Origin: Neolewinella persica DSM 23188
GTDB taxonomy: Bacteria; Bacteroidota; Bacteroidia; Chitinophagales; Saprospiraceae
NCBI RefSeq assembly: GCF_000373105.1
Contig: NZ_KB890458.1
Location: 124,001-188,000 of the forward strand
DNA length: 64,000 nt
Direction of reading: 5' to 3'
Position 1 is the first letter of the stretch. The number at the start of each line of letters is the position of its first letter. Positions 54,098 through 64,000 of the stretch are shown in pieces. Under the pieces are notes generated by a model. It saw only the letters and a program-made list of their open reading frames with translations. It ran no database searches and was not told the DNA's origin. Both the position numbers and the translations under genes were made by a program.

Positions 54098-54937
54098 ATG
54101 CCCATCCAGCTAACCACCCCCCACCTAACCATCCACGAAAGCCAACTCTTTCGGACCACCAGTACGATCATTCATACCGATGACTACGTGTTGATCGTTG
54201 ACCCCAACTGGTTACCGGCGGAGGTGGATCATTTAGCTGAATTGACGGCAGAATTAGGAGCAGGCAAGGAGAAATACCTGCTCTTTACCCACTCTGATTA
54301 CGACCACATCATCGGCTACGGGAAGTTTCCCGGCTTTACCACCATTGCTTCTAAGGCATTTGTTGATAATCCACAGCAGGCAGATCAACTGGCGCAGACC
54401 ATCGCCTGGGACGATGAATATTACATCAAGCGCGATTATGAGCTTACCTACCCGGTTATTGATCTTGCGAAGGCGAAAGACGGGGAGAAAACTATGATTG
54501 GTGAGGACCAATACCATTTCTACCAGGCACCGGGCCATAACTACGATGGCTTGGTCACCTTCAATAAAAGCCGGGGAATATTGATCGTAGGCGACTACCT
54601 GAGTAACGTTGAATTCCCCTACGTCTACCACTCCTTTGCTGAATACCGCGATACCCTGATCAGTCTGCGGGCAATAATCTATACGGGCCTGGTCAAAGTC
54701 CTGATCACTGGACACGGGGACCACACCACCGATTATAATGAAATGGAGCGACGATTGGAGGACTCTTTTGCCTACCTGGAGGAGTTGACCTTATCCGTAC
54801 AAAACGATACTGCTTTTGACCTGGAGAAATGGCTGTCGCGCTACGACTTCCCGATCATCATGCGGAAGTTTCATGATAAGAACGTGGCGTTGTTGCGGGC
54901 AGAAGGTCTCTTGGGCGCGGGCGCAGGTGCAAAGTAG
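54098..54937 (+). CDS. MBL-fold metallohydrolase
   Basis: 279 aa. The metal motif is THSDYDHIIG, an HxDxDH form in which the second His is Asp, with later ligands in APGHNYDG (His), IVGDYLS (Asp) and ITGHGDHT (His). Family members hydrolyse thioesters, lactones or phosphodiesters; the substrate is unknown. Cytoplasmic. The last residues (LLGAGAGAK) are encoded by a copy of the dispersed repeat, which supplies the stop codon. A 31-bp minisatellite follows directly. Confidence 0.87.
   Translation: MPIQLTTPHLTIHESQLFRTTSTIIHTDDYVLIVDPNWLPAEVDHLAELTAELGAGKEKYLLFTHSDYDHIIGYGKFPGFTTIASKAFVDNPQQADQLAQTIAWDDEYYIKRDYELTYPVIDLAKAKDGEKTMIGEDQYHFYQAPGHNYDGLVTFNKSRGILIVGDYLSNVEFPYVYHSFAEYRDTLISLRAIIYTGLVKVLITGHGDHTTDYNEMERRLEDSFAYLEELTLSVQNDTAFDLEKWLSRYDFPIIMRKFHDKNVALLRAEGLLGAGAGAK
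54913..54934 (+). repeat. Dispersed GC-rich repeat forming the MBL gene's 3' end
   Basis: GGGCGCGGGCGCAGGTGCAA(AG). It encodes GAGAGAK ahead of the TAG stop, GC end toward the gene. Confidence 0.85.
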
Positions 54938-55450
54938 GGTCGCTATGCTCCTGTTGCAGGGGTTGCAGGGTCGCTATGCTCTGGTTGCAGGGGTTGCAGG
55001 GTCGCTATGCTCTGGTTGCAGGGGTTGCAGGGTCGCTACGCTCCGGTTGCAGGGGTTGCAGGGTCGCTACGCTCCGGTTGCAGGGGTTGCAGGGTCGCTA
55101 CGCTCTGGTTGCAGGGGTTGCAGGGTCGCTACGCTCTGGTTGCAGGGGTTGCAGGGTCGCTACGCTCTGGTTGCAGGGGTTGCAGGGTCGCTACGCTCTG
55201 GTTGCAGGGGTTGCAGGGTCGCTACGCTCTGGTTGCAGGGGTTGCAGGGTCGCTCGGTCTGGTTGCAGGGGTTGCAGGGGTCGCTACGCTCCTGTTGCAG
55301 GGGTTGCAGGGTCGCTATGCTCTGGTTGCAGGGGTTGCAGGGGTCGCTACGCTCCTGTTGCAGGGGTTGCAGGGTCGCTACGCTCTGGTTGCAGGGGTTG
55401 CAGGGTCGCTACGCTCCGGTTGCAGAAGTTGCAGGGTCGCTCGGTCTGCT
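54936..55450. repeat. Minisatellite, about 16.5 units of 31 bp
   Basis: The unit is GGGTCGCTAYGCTCYGGTTG followed by CAGGGGTTGCA. Variants: CTATGCTC or CTACGCTC, CTGG/CCGG/CCTG, a CTCGGTCT form in units 11 and 17, and one extra G in units 12 and 14. With 31-bp units the three forward frames stay open and cycle every 93 bp. No spacers, so not CRISPR. Confidence 0.95.
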
Positions 55451-55543
55451 GCTGCAACAACTGCAACCCCTGCAACTCTTGCAACTCTTGCAACTCTTGC
55501 AACGTGAGCGCAGCGAACCTCTGCAACGTGAGCGCAGCGAATA
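55450..55543. repeat. Inverted tail of the minisatellite
   Basis: CTGCAACCCCTGCAACTC, then several TTGCAACTC units and two CTGCAACGTGAGCGCAGCGA units. These are reverse-complement versions of the TTGCAGGGGTTGCAG and TCGCTACGCTC parts of the array, so the array and tail can fold on each other. Confidence 0.8.
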
Positions 55544-55575
55544 ATTTCCTGAATATGCCCGATATTGCCCCTTCA

Positions 55576-56520
55576 ATGCATTACGTAAAACAACTATCAA
55601 ATCTAATTTTTGCTTTACTGCTGTTCTTACCCTGCAGCATTTTTGCCCAGGGGCAGTTTGCTCCGCCGGGGGCGGAGTGGTGTTTTAGGGGCTACGATGG
55701 TGAAGGTGAAACGCTTGGCTACCTTCTAGTGCGCTACGAGCGGGACACCATGGTTCGGGGTGTCTTAACTAAAGTTTTCAGCATTCTTGCCAAGAACCTG
55801 GGACCTGGCGGGTTACGGGAAACTTTTTATTCACCGGTAGAACTGTTTCAGCAGTCGGGAGACTCCGTTTTTTACTACGTACCGGTTATTCAGGATCAGG
55901 TTTACCTCTTCAAGGAAAGCTATGAAGAGGGAGAGCAGACAACCAGCTGGATGTATAACGAACCCTTCGATGTTTATTCCGTAGAAGAGGTTATGGTAGA
56001 CGATGTCCCGATATCCGTGGCTAAAATGAACCTGCTTGAATGGTTGGGCCGGGATTTGCCGGTAACGATGTACGGCGCTCTTGGCCCGGACCGTGGCTTT
56101 ACGGAGAGCTGGAGTTATTTCCTGGAAGGGGAGGGAGGGCTGGACCTCCAGGCCTTCCGCGCCAGCGAAACCCCGGAAATCAAGGTGATTGCCCGCAACC
56201 AGTGTTTCGCACTGATGGAAAAGGTTGACGATCGGGTCCCCGTTCGGGCGCAGGCAGCAGACTGTGCCGTCATACCTTTCCCCAATCCCGTTGCCACCGT
56301 TGATGAATGGGTGCGCATTCGATTCGATTGCGGAAAATACGCATCGGGTAATTTCCTCCTACAAATCTTTAACGCCAAGGGCCAGGAGGTCGCTCCACCT
56401 CGTCGGTTGGGCTTCATCCCGACGGATTTTCCGGTCTTTGACCTTCCGAACGGCCAATATTTTGCCGTCATTACGGGCGAAGGGGAGCAGTTTAACTTCT
56501 CTTTTACGAAAAATCGATAA
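55576..56520 (+). CDS. Secreted protein with T9SS sorting domain, function unknown
   Basis: 314 aa from the ATG at 55576 ([25 protein letters not shown]); 55555 is a second possible start. The same frame is open back into the minisatellite, but a start there would put the signal peptide internally. The mature part has no recognised domain ([33 protein letters not shown] opening). The C-terminus from about 230 ([15 protein letters not shown]... [15 protein letters not shown]... [10 protein letters not shown]) is a type A T9SS tail. Exported through the outer membrane. Confidence 0.82.
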   Translation: MHYVKQLSNLIFALLLFLPCSIFAQGQFAPPGAEWCFRGYDGEGETLGYLLVRYERDTMVRGVLTKVFSILAKNLGPGGLRETFYSPVELFQQSGDSVFYYVPVIQDQVYLFKESYEEGEQTTSWMYNEPFDVYSVEEVMVDDVPISVAKMNLLEWLGRDLPVTMYGALGPDRGFTESWSYFLEGEGGLDLQAFRASETPEIKVIARNQCFALMEKVDDRVPVRAQAADCAVIPFPNPVATVDEWVRIRFDCGKYASGNFLLQIFNAKGQEVAPPRRLGFIPTDFPVFDLPNGQYFAVITGEGEQFNFSFTKNR

Positions 56521-56522
56521 TT

Positions 56523-58676
<2,154 letters not shown>

Positions 58677-58866
58677 GAGGAGACAACCTGAAAAAGCCCG
58701 TAAAAAACCACATTCTGGATAAGTAGAACCATTTGTACTAGCATATAAATCATGAGTAGCGTGACGGGAAAAGCCCAAGTCCCACTTTTGTTCCGTCTCA
58801 AGGGACAAATAAAGCAGGCACCCCGCGTTTGGGGAAACCTCCCACCTCACACTCAACTAGTTTATC

Positions 58867-61800
58867 ATGCTAAAAACCTCTTTTAAATTTATATTTCATC
58901 GCCTGCCGGCGGGGTTAATTCTACCCCTGCTGTTCTGTGCCATGAGCAGCACCGCCTACGGCCAGCTTGCCGTGTCGGGTACCGTTGTTTCCGATGAGGG
59001 GGAGCCGCTCATCGGGGTTACGATTCGGGTGAAGGAAGATCTGAATACCGGTACGATTACTGATTTTGACGGCAAATACCAGCTTACCGTACCAAGTGGG
59101 TCAGGCACCTTGTTGTTGTCCTACACTGGCTACAAAACGCAGGAGGTTGCCGTTAACAACCGCTCCCGGATAGACATCACCATGGCTACTGATTCTGAAA
59201 CACTGCAGGAAGTAGTGGTTGTCGGTTATGGTTATGTAGATAAGCAAGACCTTACGGGGTCTGTCTCTTCCGTAAAGGGAGAAGACCTTACCCGCGTACA
59301 GTCGGTTAACTTCGAGAAAGGCCTGGCTGCACAGGCTGCTGGTGTACAGGTAACGACCTCTCAGGGTGGCCCGGGTGCCGCGGCGAAGATTCGTATTCGT
59401 GGTGGTACTTCCATCACGCAAACTAGTGATCCACTTTACGTAATCGATGGCTTTCCGCTGGTCGGTAGCGCCTCGGACATCAACGCAGGCCCGGGTTCAC
59501 AGCAGGAAAGTCCGCTTTCAAGCATTAACCCGGAAGATATCGAGTCTATCGAAATTCTAAAAGATGCCTCCTCTACCGCGATCTATGGTAGCCGGGGTGC
59601 CAACGGCGTAATTTTGATTACTACCAAAAAAGGTAAAGAAGGCAGAGCACAATTAACCTACAGCAACTCCATCGGAATTGGCGAACTTGCCCGTACGGTA
59701 GACATACTCTCTCCGCAGGAATACGTGGATTTTTGGAATGAATACCACACTTTCGGTATCGTCAATTTCGAAAACCGTGACTTGGCTTACCGGGATGATT
59801 TTGGTAATGACCTCGACATCGGCGACCCCAGTAACGGTACGATCGTTACGAACTGGCGCGAAAAAGTGTTTCGTAACTCTTATAATGTACGCCACAACCT
59901 GAACATCAACGGCGGTAGCGCTAAAACGCGTTACAATGCTTCTTTTGGTTACAGTAATGACGAGGGTATCCTGGAAGGATCATTTTACAAGCGCTACTCT
60001 TCAAACATTAACGTTACCCAGCAATTGGCTAACAAACTGAGCGCAGGTATCAACATCAATGCCGGATTCATCGATCGTGGTGGTCCGGTAACGGCAGGTG
60101 GTAACGCAGGAAGCTCTGCTCAGGCAAGTGTCCTTACTCAGGCGCTTTTGTTTACGCCCGTTCAAGGCCGTATTCGCTTCGCTGATGCTGAATATGATGA
60201 GGATGGTGTTTTGATCAGCGTCCGTGATGGTGCCGCCTTCAACCCTGAAGCTCAGATTCAGCGTACACATAACTTTGGTAATACCGTCAATGGCTTTGGT
60301 AACGCCTACCTGCAGTATGACTTAGATGATCACCTAACCATTAAGTCCAGCTTTGGAGGCAACTACTTCAATTCAAATAATGAGGGAGTGTACCCAAGTG
60401 ACTTCGGCTGGTCTGCTCAGTTGAATGGTATCGCATTTACGGGGCTCTTCCGCGGTTACGGCTGGCTGAACGAGAATACCATTTCTTACCGAAATAAAAT
60501 TGGTATCCATGGTATCAACGCAGTGGCAGGCTACACCCAGCAGGGAAGCACGAATCGCTCGTTGAATACCTCCTCACAGGATTTTGCGCTTCCGGGAGTT
60601 GATATTGATAACCTGGCTGCCGCTGGTATTACCAACGTCACCCAGTCCAATAAGACCCAATGGGGGCTTCGCTCCTGGCTCGGCCGGGTCAACTATACCT
60701 TAAACGACAAGTATCTCTTCACGGTAAGTGCCCGTGCCGATGGTTCCAGCCGCTTTTCCGAAGGAAACAAGTGGGGCTTTTTCCCATCCGCCGCAGTTAG
60801 CTGGAGAGTAAGTGAAGAACCTTTTCTCTCCGACAGTAAGTTGATCAGCAACTTGAAGTTACGCGCGACCTACGGTGTTTCTGGTAATAACGGGATTGGA
60901 GAATACCGTTCCCTCGCCGCCTACGAACCTACCCGCGCTGTGCTTGATGGCCAACTCGCCGCCGGCGCTCGCGTAAACCGCCTGGGTAACGCTGACCTTA
61001 CCTGGGAAACTACCGCACAGTCGGATTTCGGATTCGAGCTCGGCTTGTTTGATAACCGACTCACGTTTGACCTCGATTACTATATCAAGAATACTACTGA
61101 CCTATTGCTGTTCGTGCCGCTTCCAAGAGAAACGGGTTTTACCAATGCGCTGCAAAACATCGGTGAAGTAGAAAACAAAGGTATCGAGCTATCTCTGAAC
61201 GCCACACCGGTGGATAAGGGCGATTTCCGCTGGAACTTCCGGGTTAATGTTTCTCAAAACCGTAATCAAATTCTGGATATGGGCCGTTCCGGTTCCTTTA
61301 CCTCGAATTCTCCCGGCCCGAATAACAACGACTTTATCTCTCAGGTAGGGGACCCCGTCGGTAGCTTCTACGGTCTGATCACGGACGGTATCTACAACTA
61401 CAGTGACTTCCCAATCTTTGACGGCCTTTCTAATGAGGAAGCCGCTGATCTTATCCGGAACGATGAGAATGGACAGTTCTGGGACAATTTCTACGACTTG
61501 AGAGAAGGCAGCGTCACCCGCAGGGGTGTCGGCCAATACCGCCCTGGTATGATCAAGCTCAAGGATATTGCCAGCATCGATGAAAACGGTAACCGTGTTC
61601 TCGTACCAGACGGCGTGGTGGACGAAGCCGACCGCACCATCCTGGGCTCCGCCCAGCCTGATTGGTTCGGTGGTATCACCAATGACTTCACGTACAAGAA
61701 CTTCGATTTGTCCTTCCTCTTCCAATTCTCAGTCGGCAACGAAGTCTACAATAATAACATCACAACCGGCAGCGCTACGGCAATACCAAATTATAACAAG

Positions 61801-62151
61801 CTTGGCCTGGTACGTGATCGTTGGACCTTAGATAACCCCGACTCTGATACGCCCGGAATCTGGGGTATCTCGGATGGTGGAATTAACCGTGAGTTGATCG
61901 ATCAGTTCATTGAAGATGGCTCCTTCCTGCGCCTTGCTAACGTTACGTTTGGTTACCGACTACCCAAAGGTTTTGCCACCACATCAAATGCGCGCATTTT
62001 CGTTGCTGTCGATAATGCTTTTATTCTGACCAATTACTCAGGATATGATCCGGAAGTCAGCGTTGGAAATAACCCGCTAACGCCTGGTGTTGACAACGAT
62101 AGCTACCCCCGCCAACGCACTTACCGCGCTGGCCTGAGCGTAACTTTCTAA
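58867..62151 (+). CDS. susC: SusC/RagA-type TonB-dependent outer-membrane receptor
   Basis: 1094 aa. Signal peptide ending TAYGQ. CarboxypepD_reg-like domain (VSGTVVSDEGEPLIGVTIRVKE, about 35-115), a TonB-box-like stretch (EVVVVGYGYV), a plug with ILKDASSTAIYGSRGANGVILITTKKG (about 230-257), then a long 22-strand barrel ending RTYRAGLSVTF. It imports oligosaccharides or peptides across the outer membrane with its SusD lid. No neighbouring hydrolase or regulator defines the substrate; the agar genes lie more than 4 kb away. Confidence 0.96.
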   Translation: MLKTSFKFIFHRLPAGLILPLLFCAMSSTAYGQLAVSGTVVSDEGEPLIGVTIRVKEDLNTGTITDFDGKYQLTVPSGSGTLLLSYTGYKTQEVAVNNRSRIDITMATDSETLQEVVVVGYGYVDKQDLTGSVSSVKGEDLTRVQSVNFEKGLAAQAAGVQVTTSQGGPGAAAKIRIRGGTSITQTSDPLYVIDGFPLVGSASDINAGPGSQQESPLSSINPEDIESIEILKDASSTAIYGSRGANGVILITTKKGKEGRAQLTYSNSIGIGELARTVDILSPQEYVDFWNEYHTFGIVNFENRDLAYRDDFGNDLDIGDPSNGTIVTNWREKVFRNSYNVRHNLNINGGSAKTRYNASFGYSNDEGILEGSFYKRYSSNINVTQQLANKLSAGININAGFIDRGGPVTAGGNAGSSAQASVLTQALLFTPVQGRIRFADAEYDEDGVLISVRDGAAFNPEAQIQRTHNFGNTVNGFGNAYLQYDLDDHLTIKSSFGGNYFNSNNEGVYPSDFGWSAQLNGIAFTGLFRGYGWLNENTISYRNKIGIHGINAVAGYTQQGSTNRSLNTSSQDFALPGVDIDNLAAAGITNVTQSNKTQWGLRSWLGRVNYTLNDKYLFTVSARADGSSRFSEGNKWGFFPSAAVSWRVSEEPFLSDSKLISNLKLRATYGVSGNNGIGEYRSLAAYEPTRAVLDGQLAAGARVNRLGNADLTWETTAQSDFGFELGLFDNRLTFDLDYYIKNTTDLLLFVPLPRETGFTNALQNIGEVENKGIELSLNATPVDKGDFRWNFRVNVSQNRNQILDMGRSGSFTSNSPGPNNNDFISQVGDPVGSFYGLITDGIYNYSDFPIFDGLSNEEAADLIRNDENGQFWDNFYDLREGSVTRRGVGQYRPGMIKLKDIASIDENGNRVLVPDGVVDEADRTILGSAQPDWFGGITNDFTYKNFDLSFLFQFSVGNEVYNNNITTGSATAIPNYNKLGLVRDRWTLDNPDSDTPGIWGISDGGINRELIDQFIEDGSFLRLANVTFGYRLPKGFATTSNARIFVAVDNAFILTNYSGYDPEVSVGNNPLTPGVDNDSYPRQRTYRAGLSVTF

Positions 62152-62171
62152 CCATAACTTAAAACTATCAC

Positions 62172-62204
62172 CCCTGCTCGATTGGCCCCGCCAATTGGGC
62201 AGGG
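62172..62204 (+). terminator. Intercistronic hairpin between susC and susD
   Basis: CCCTGCTCGATTGGC and GCCAATTGGGCAGGG pair over 15 bp with CCC as the loop. There is no T-run. It probably sets the SusC/SusD expression ratio or stabilises the mRNA. Confidence 0.65.
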
Positions 62205-62222
62205 ATATTTAACACAATAATC

Positions 62223-63758
62223 ATGCAAGACAAGTTAAAATTCCTCTGCTTGTTGCTGCTTCCTTTGTTGGTTCTTCTCCCTTCGTGTGATGATGAACTT
62301 CTAATTGAATCACCAACCAACTTCCTTTCTCCGGTTAACTTCTATCGAAATGCGGCTGATGCCCAAATCGCACTGAATGGCCTTTACGCCGGCCAGCAAC
62401 GTTGCCAGGGCTATTCTGGCGGTGATGCAGGTGTAGCTCTCCTCTGGGGTATGCACGGAGCGGATGAAATCGTAGTTCCGCCATGGACGCCACCTGGCCG
62501 CCGTACGCTTTTCCTCTTCTCCCTCACGCCCAGTATCGATGTTGTACTCACCATATACGAGCGTCACTATCAGGAAATTAACCGTGCCAATACGGTTATT
62601 AACCAGGTCTCTTTAATGACGGAAGACAAGATCAATGACGACGAAAAGAAGCGCATTCTCGCTGAAGCCAGAGCACTACGCGGTAGTTTCTACTTCAACC
62701 TGGTGCGTATCTACAACCGTGTTGTATTGGTGACCGAAGAACGGACCGACCTGAATAACCTCGACTTTGTCCAGTCCGAACCGGAAGAAGTCTACGCTCA
62801 GGTCATTAGCGACCTTTCCGCAGCTATTCCCGATCTCGAAGTGGAGGGTGAAACCGGCCGGATTACTAAAGGTGCCGCACAGGCACTACTGGGTAAGGTC
62901 TACCTGCAGATGGCCGGCATCCCGCTGAACCAAACCGATAAGTATGCCCTCGCTGCCCAGCAGTTCGAAGCGGTAATCAACAGCGGTACCTACGAACTGC
63001 TCGATGATTTCCAGCAGATTTTCGATGAGGAAAATGAACTGAACAAGGAAATGGTTTGGGTCGTAGAGCACGACGCTCCCGGTGAAACCATCGACGGATC
63101 ACAGAACTCTAACCTTGGTAGTTTCATGGGGCCTGGCGGCTCACTGAACGATGGCGGAGGCTGGGGAACGGCATGGTCTGCCTATGACCTGGAGCTGGCT
63201 TATGATCGTAAAGATCAGCGCCGTAGGGTGACCATCGCTTATGGTAATGCGCCCACTGCCATTGACAGCACCAATGGCCCTAATCAGTTCCGCCCCTGGA
63301 AATGGCAAAAACCCGCAGGTCAGGCCTGGGGTAACGATACACCCTTCGACTACCCCTACATTCGTTACGCCAACGTGCTACTTCGTTATGCGGAAGCCCA
63401 TGCTATGGCCGCAGGTAGTGTAACACCGGAGGCAGTAGCTGCTTTCAACGAGGTACGTGCCCGTGCCCGCGCTGGTGCGAACCCTGCTACTACTTCACCA
63501 CCGATTACGACTGCTATGCCACTCGATGAATTTATGGCCGAAATGGACCAGGAATGTTACCGGGAGCTTGCTTTTGAAGGCCACCGTAAAGGTGACCTGA
63601 TACGCTGGGGAACCCTGATTAACCGAATGAATACCATGGCACCACAAACTGCGGTTTGGCCCGGACAACCAGATGCTCAGGACTACGAGATCATCTGGCC
63701 GATCCCACAGGAAGTGCTTGACCTGAACCCACTGATGGAACAGAACCCAGGTTGGTAA
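62223..63758 (+). CDS. susD: SusD/RagB-type surface glycan-binding lipoprotein
   Basis: 511 aa. Lipoprotein signal LLLLPLLVLLPSCDDELL, then the SusD start ESPTNFLSPVNFYRNAADAQIALNGLYAG. TPR-like helices (ILAEARALRGSFYFNLVRIYNRVVLVTE), LLGKVYLQMAG and the C-terminal ELAFEGHRKGDLIRWG...IPQEVLDLNPLMEQNPGW are typical. It forms the lid of the SusC upstream (71 bp gap, hairpin between). Confidence 0.96.
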   Translation: MQDKLKFLCLLLLPLLVLLPSCDDELLIESPTNFLSPVNFYRNAADAQIALNGLYAGQQRCQGYSGGDAGVALLWGMHGADEIVVPPWTPPGRRTLFLFSLTPSIDVVLTIYERHYQEINRANTVINQVSLMTEDKINDDEKKRILAEARALRGSFYFNLVRIYNRVVLVTEERTDLNNLDFVQSEPEEVYAQVISDLSAAIPDLEVEGETGRITKGAAQALLGKVYLQMAGIPLNQTDKYALAAQQFEAVINSGTYELLDDFQQIFDEENELNKEMVWVVEHDAPGETIDGSQNSNLGSFMGPGGSLNDGGGWGTAWSAYDLELAYDRKDQRRRVTIAYGNAPTAIDSTNGPNQFRPWKWQKPAGQAWGNDTPFDYPYIRYANVLLRYAEAHAMAAGSVTPEAVAAFNEVRARARAGANPATTSPPITTAMPLDEFMAEMDQECYRELAFEGHRKGDLIRWGTLINRMNTMAPQTAVWPGQPDAQDYEIIWPIPQEVLDLNPLMEQNPGW

Positions 63759-63797
63759 AACCCAGTTGGATCTTTCCTGTAATGGATATACCCGAGT

Positions 63798-63842
63798 AAA
63801 AGAAGCCCCGGCAAATACAGGTTATTTGTCGGGATTCTTTTT
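63798..63842 (+). terminator. Intrinsic terminator of the susCD operon
   Basis: AAAGAAGCCCCGGCAAATA pairs with TATTTGTCGGGATTCTTTTT-like sequence (one bulge or mismatch) and ends in a T-run. 40 bp after the susD stop. Confidence 0.8.
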
Positions 63843-63956
63843 GGGCGCGAACGCAGGTGCAGGGAAAAGAATAAAAGAGCAAAGGGTGGAAAGTTGGTAA
63901 CACCAGCCCTTTATCCTTGCTCCTTTTATCCTTTACATTGCACCAGCGGCCGCGCC
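63843..63956. repeat. Complete hairpin form of the dispersed GC-rich repeat
   Basis: GGGCGCGAACGCAGGTGCA (63843-63861) and the inverted TTGCACCAGCGGCCGCGCC (63938-63956) enclose about 75 bp. The inside is also partly self-complementary (AGAATAAAAGAGCAAAGGG against CCCTTTATCCTTGCTCC). GC ends point outward. Confidence 0.85.
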
Positions 63957-64000
63957 ACATCAAACAATTGCAGTGTAACAAAAATTTTCTGACTTATTCC

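Noticed and set aside
54936-55450. CRISPR-like array of regular 31-bp units
   Set aside because: The units are directly contiguous with no unique spacers and there are no cas genes; it is a minisatellite.
54816-55544. Long repetitive reading frames (166-242 codons, Gly/Cys/Arg-rich) across the minisatellite
   Set aside because: All three frames are open only because the 31-bp unit lacks stops; no start site, signal peptide or domain supports translation.

Overview
The window reads as chromosome of a marine member of the Bacteroidota, most likely the Saprospiria (Lewinella-like). Reasons: a SusC/SusD pair, C-terminal type IX secretion (T9SS) tails, a one-protein hybrid two-component regulator, few Shine-Dalgarno sites, one good TAnnTTTG promoter, and DUF4382/DUF4349/M16 genes typical of the phylum. 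There are no rRNA or tRNA genes, no transposase and no CRISPR array. The taxon is inferred from gene content.

Left part (1-16.5 kb): mixed housekeeping and accessory genes. These are a PAS-AraC regulator, a MORN-type lipoprotein, an M16 protease pair (one active, one lacking its zinc motif), a GT2 glycosyltransferase, a secreted helical protein, a DUF4382 lipoprotein, a conserved protein with a phosphorylase-like end, a MarR regulator with a beta-lactamase-fold hydrolase under a large palindromic operator, a Gfo/Idh/MocA oxidoreductase and a DUF4349 protein.

Central part (16.7-54 kb): a red-algal galactan (agar/porphyran) degradation region. A hybrid two-component sensor precedes a GH16 endo-hydrolase. 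After a small Rrf2-cupin-truncated hemoglobin cassette come two formylglycine sulfatases, a GH2-like enzyme, a vanadium-haloperoxidase-type protein, a GH86 agarase/porphyranase with a T9SS tail, and a GH117 neoagarooligosaccharide hydrolase. A mostly minus-strand run then handles the monosaccharides: a RhaT-like transporter, GalM, 3,6-anhydro-L-galactonate cycloisomerase, 3,6-anhydro-L-galactose dehydrogenase, Zn-type dehydrogenases, a GH2 beta-galactosidase and a Tat-signal beta-propeller. A PSCyt1-DUF1549-DUF1553 / DUF1501 pair follows. The logic is: endo-cleavage (GH16, GH86), desulfation, exo-cleavage (GH117, GH2), then D-galactose to GalM and L-anhydrogalactose to its acid and then to 2-keto-3-deoxy-L-galactonate. 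The kinase and aldolase that would finish the route are not in the window.

Right part (54-64 kb): an MBL-fold hydrolase, a 31-bp minisatellite of about 16.5 units, a small T9SS-exported protein, a DUF255 thioredoxin-domain protein and a SusC/SusD pair of unknown substrate.

The most unusual layer is non-coding. A short repeat (GGGCGCGGCCGCAGGTGCAA and variants) occurs 17 times. Its GGGCGC end nearly always faces the adjacent gene, and some copies have become part of signal peptides or C-termini. There is also a pair of about 245-bp elements with terminal inverted repeats, one abutting a gene remnant, and large nested cruciforms between the anhydrogalactose genes.
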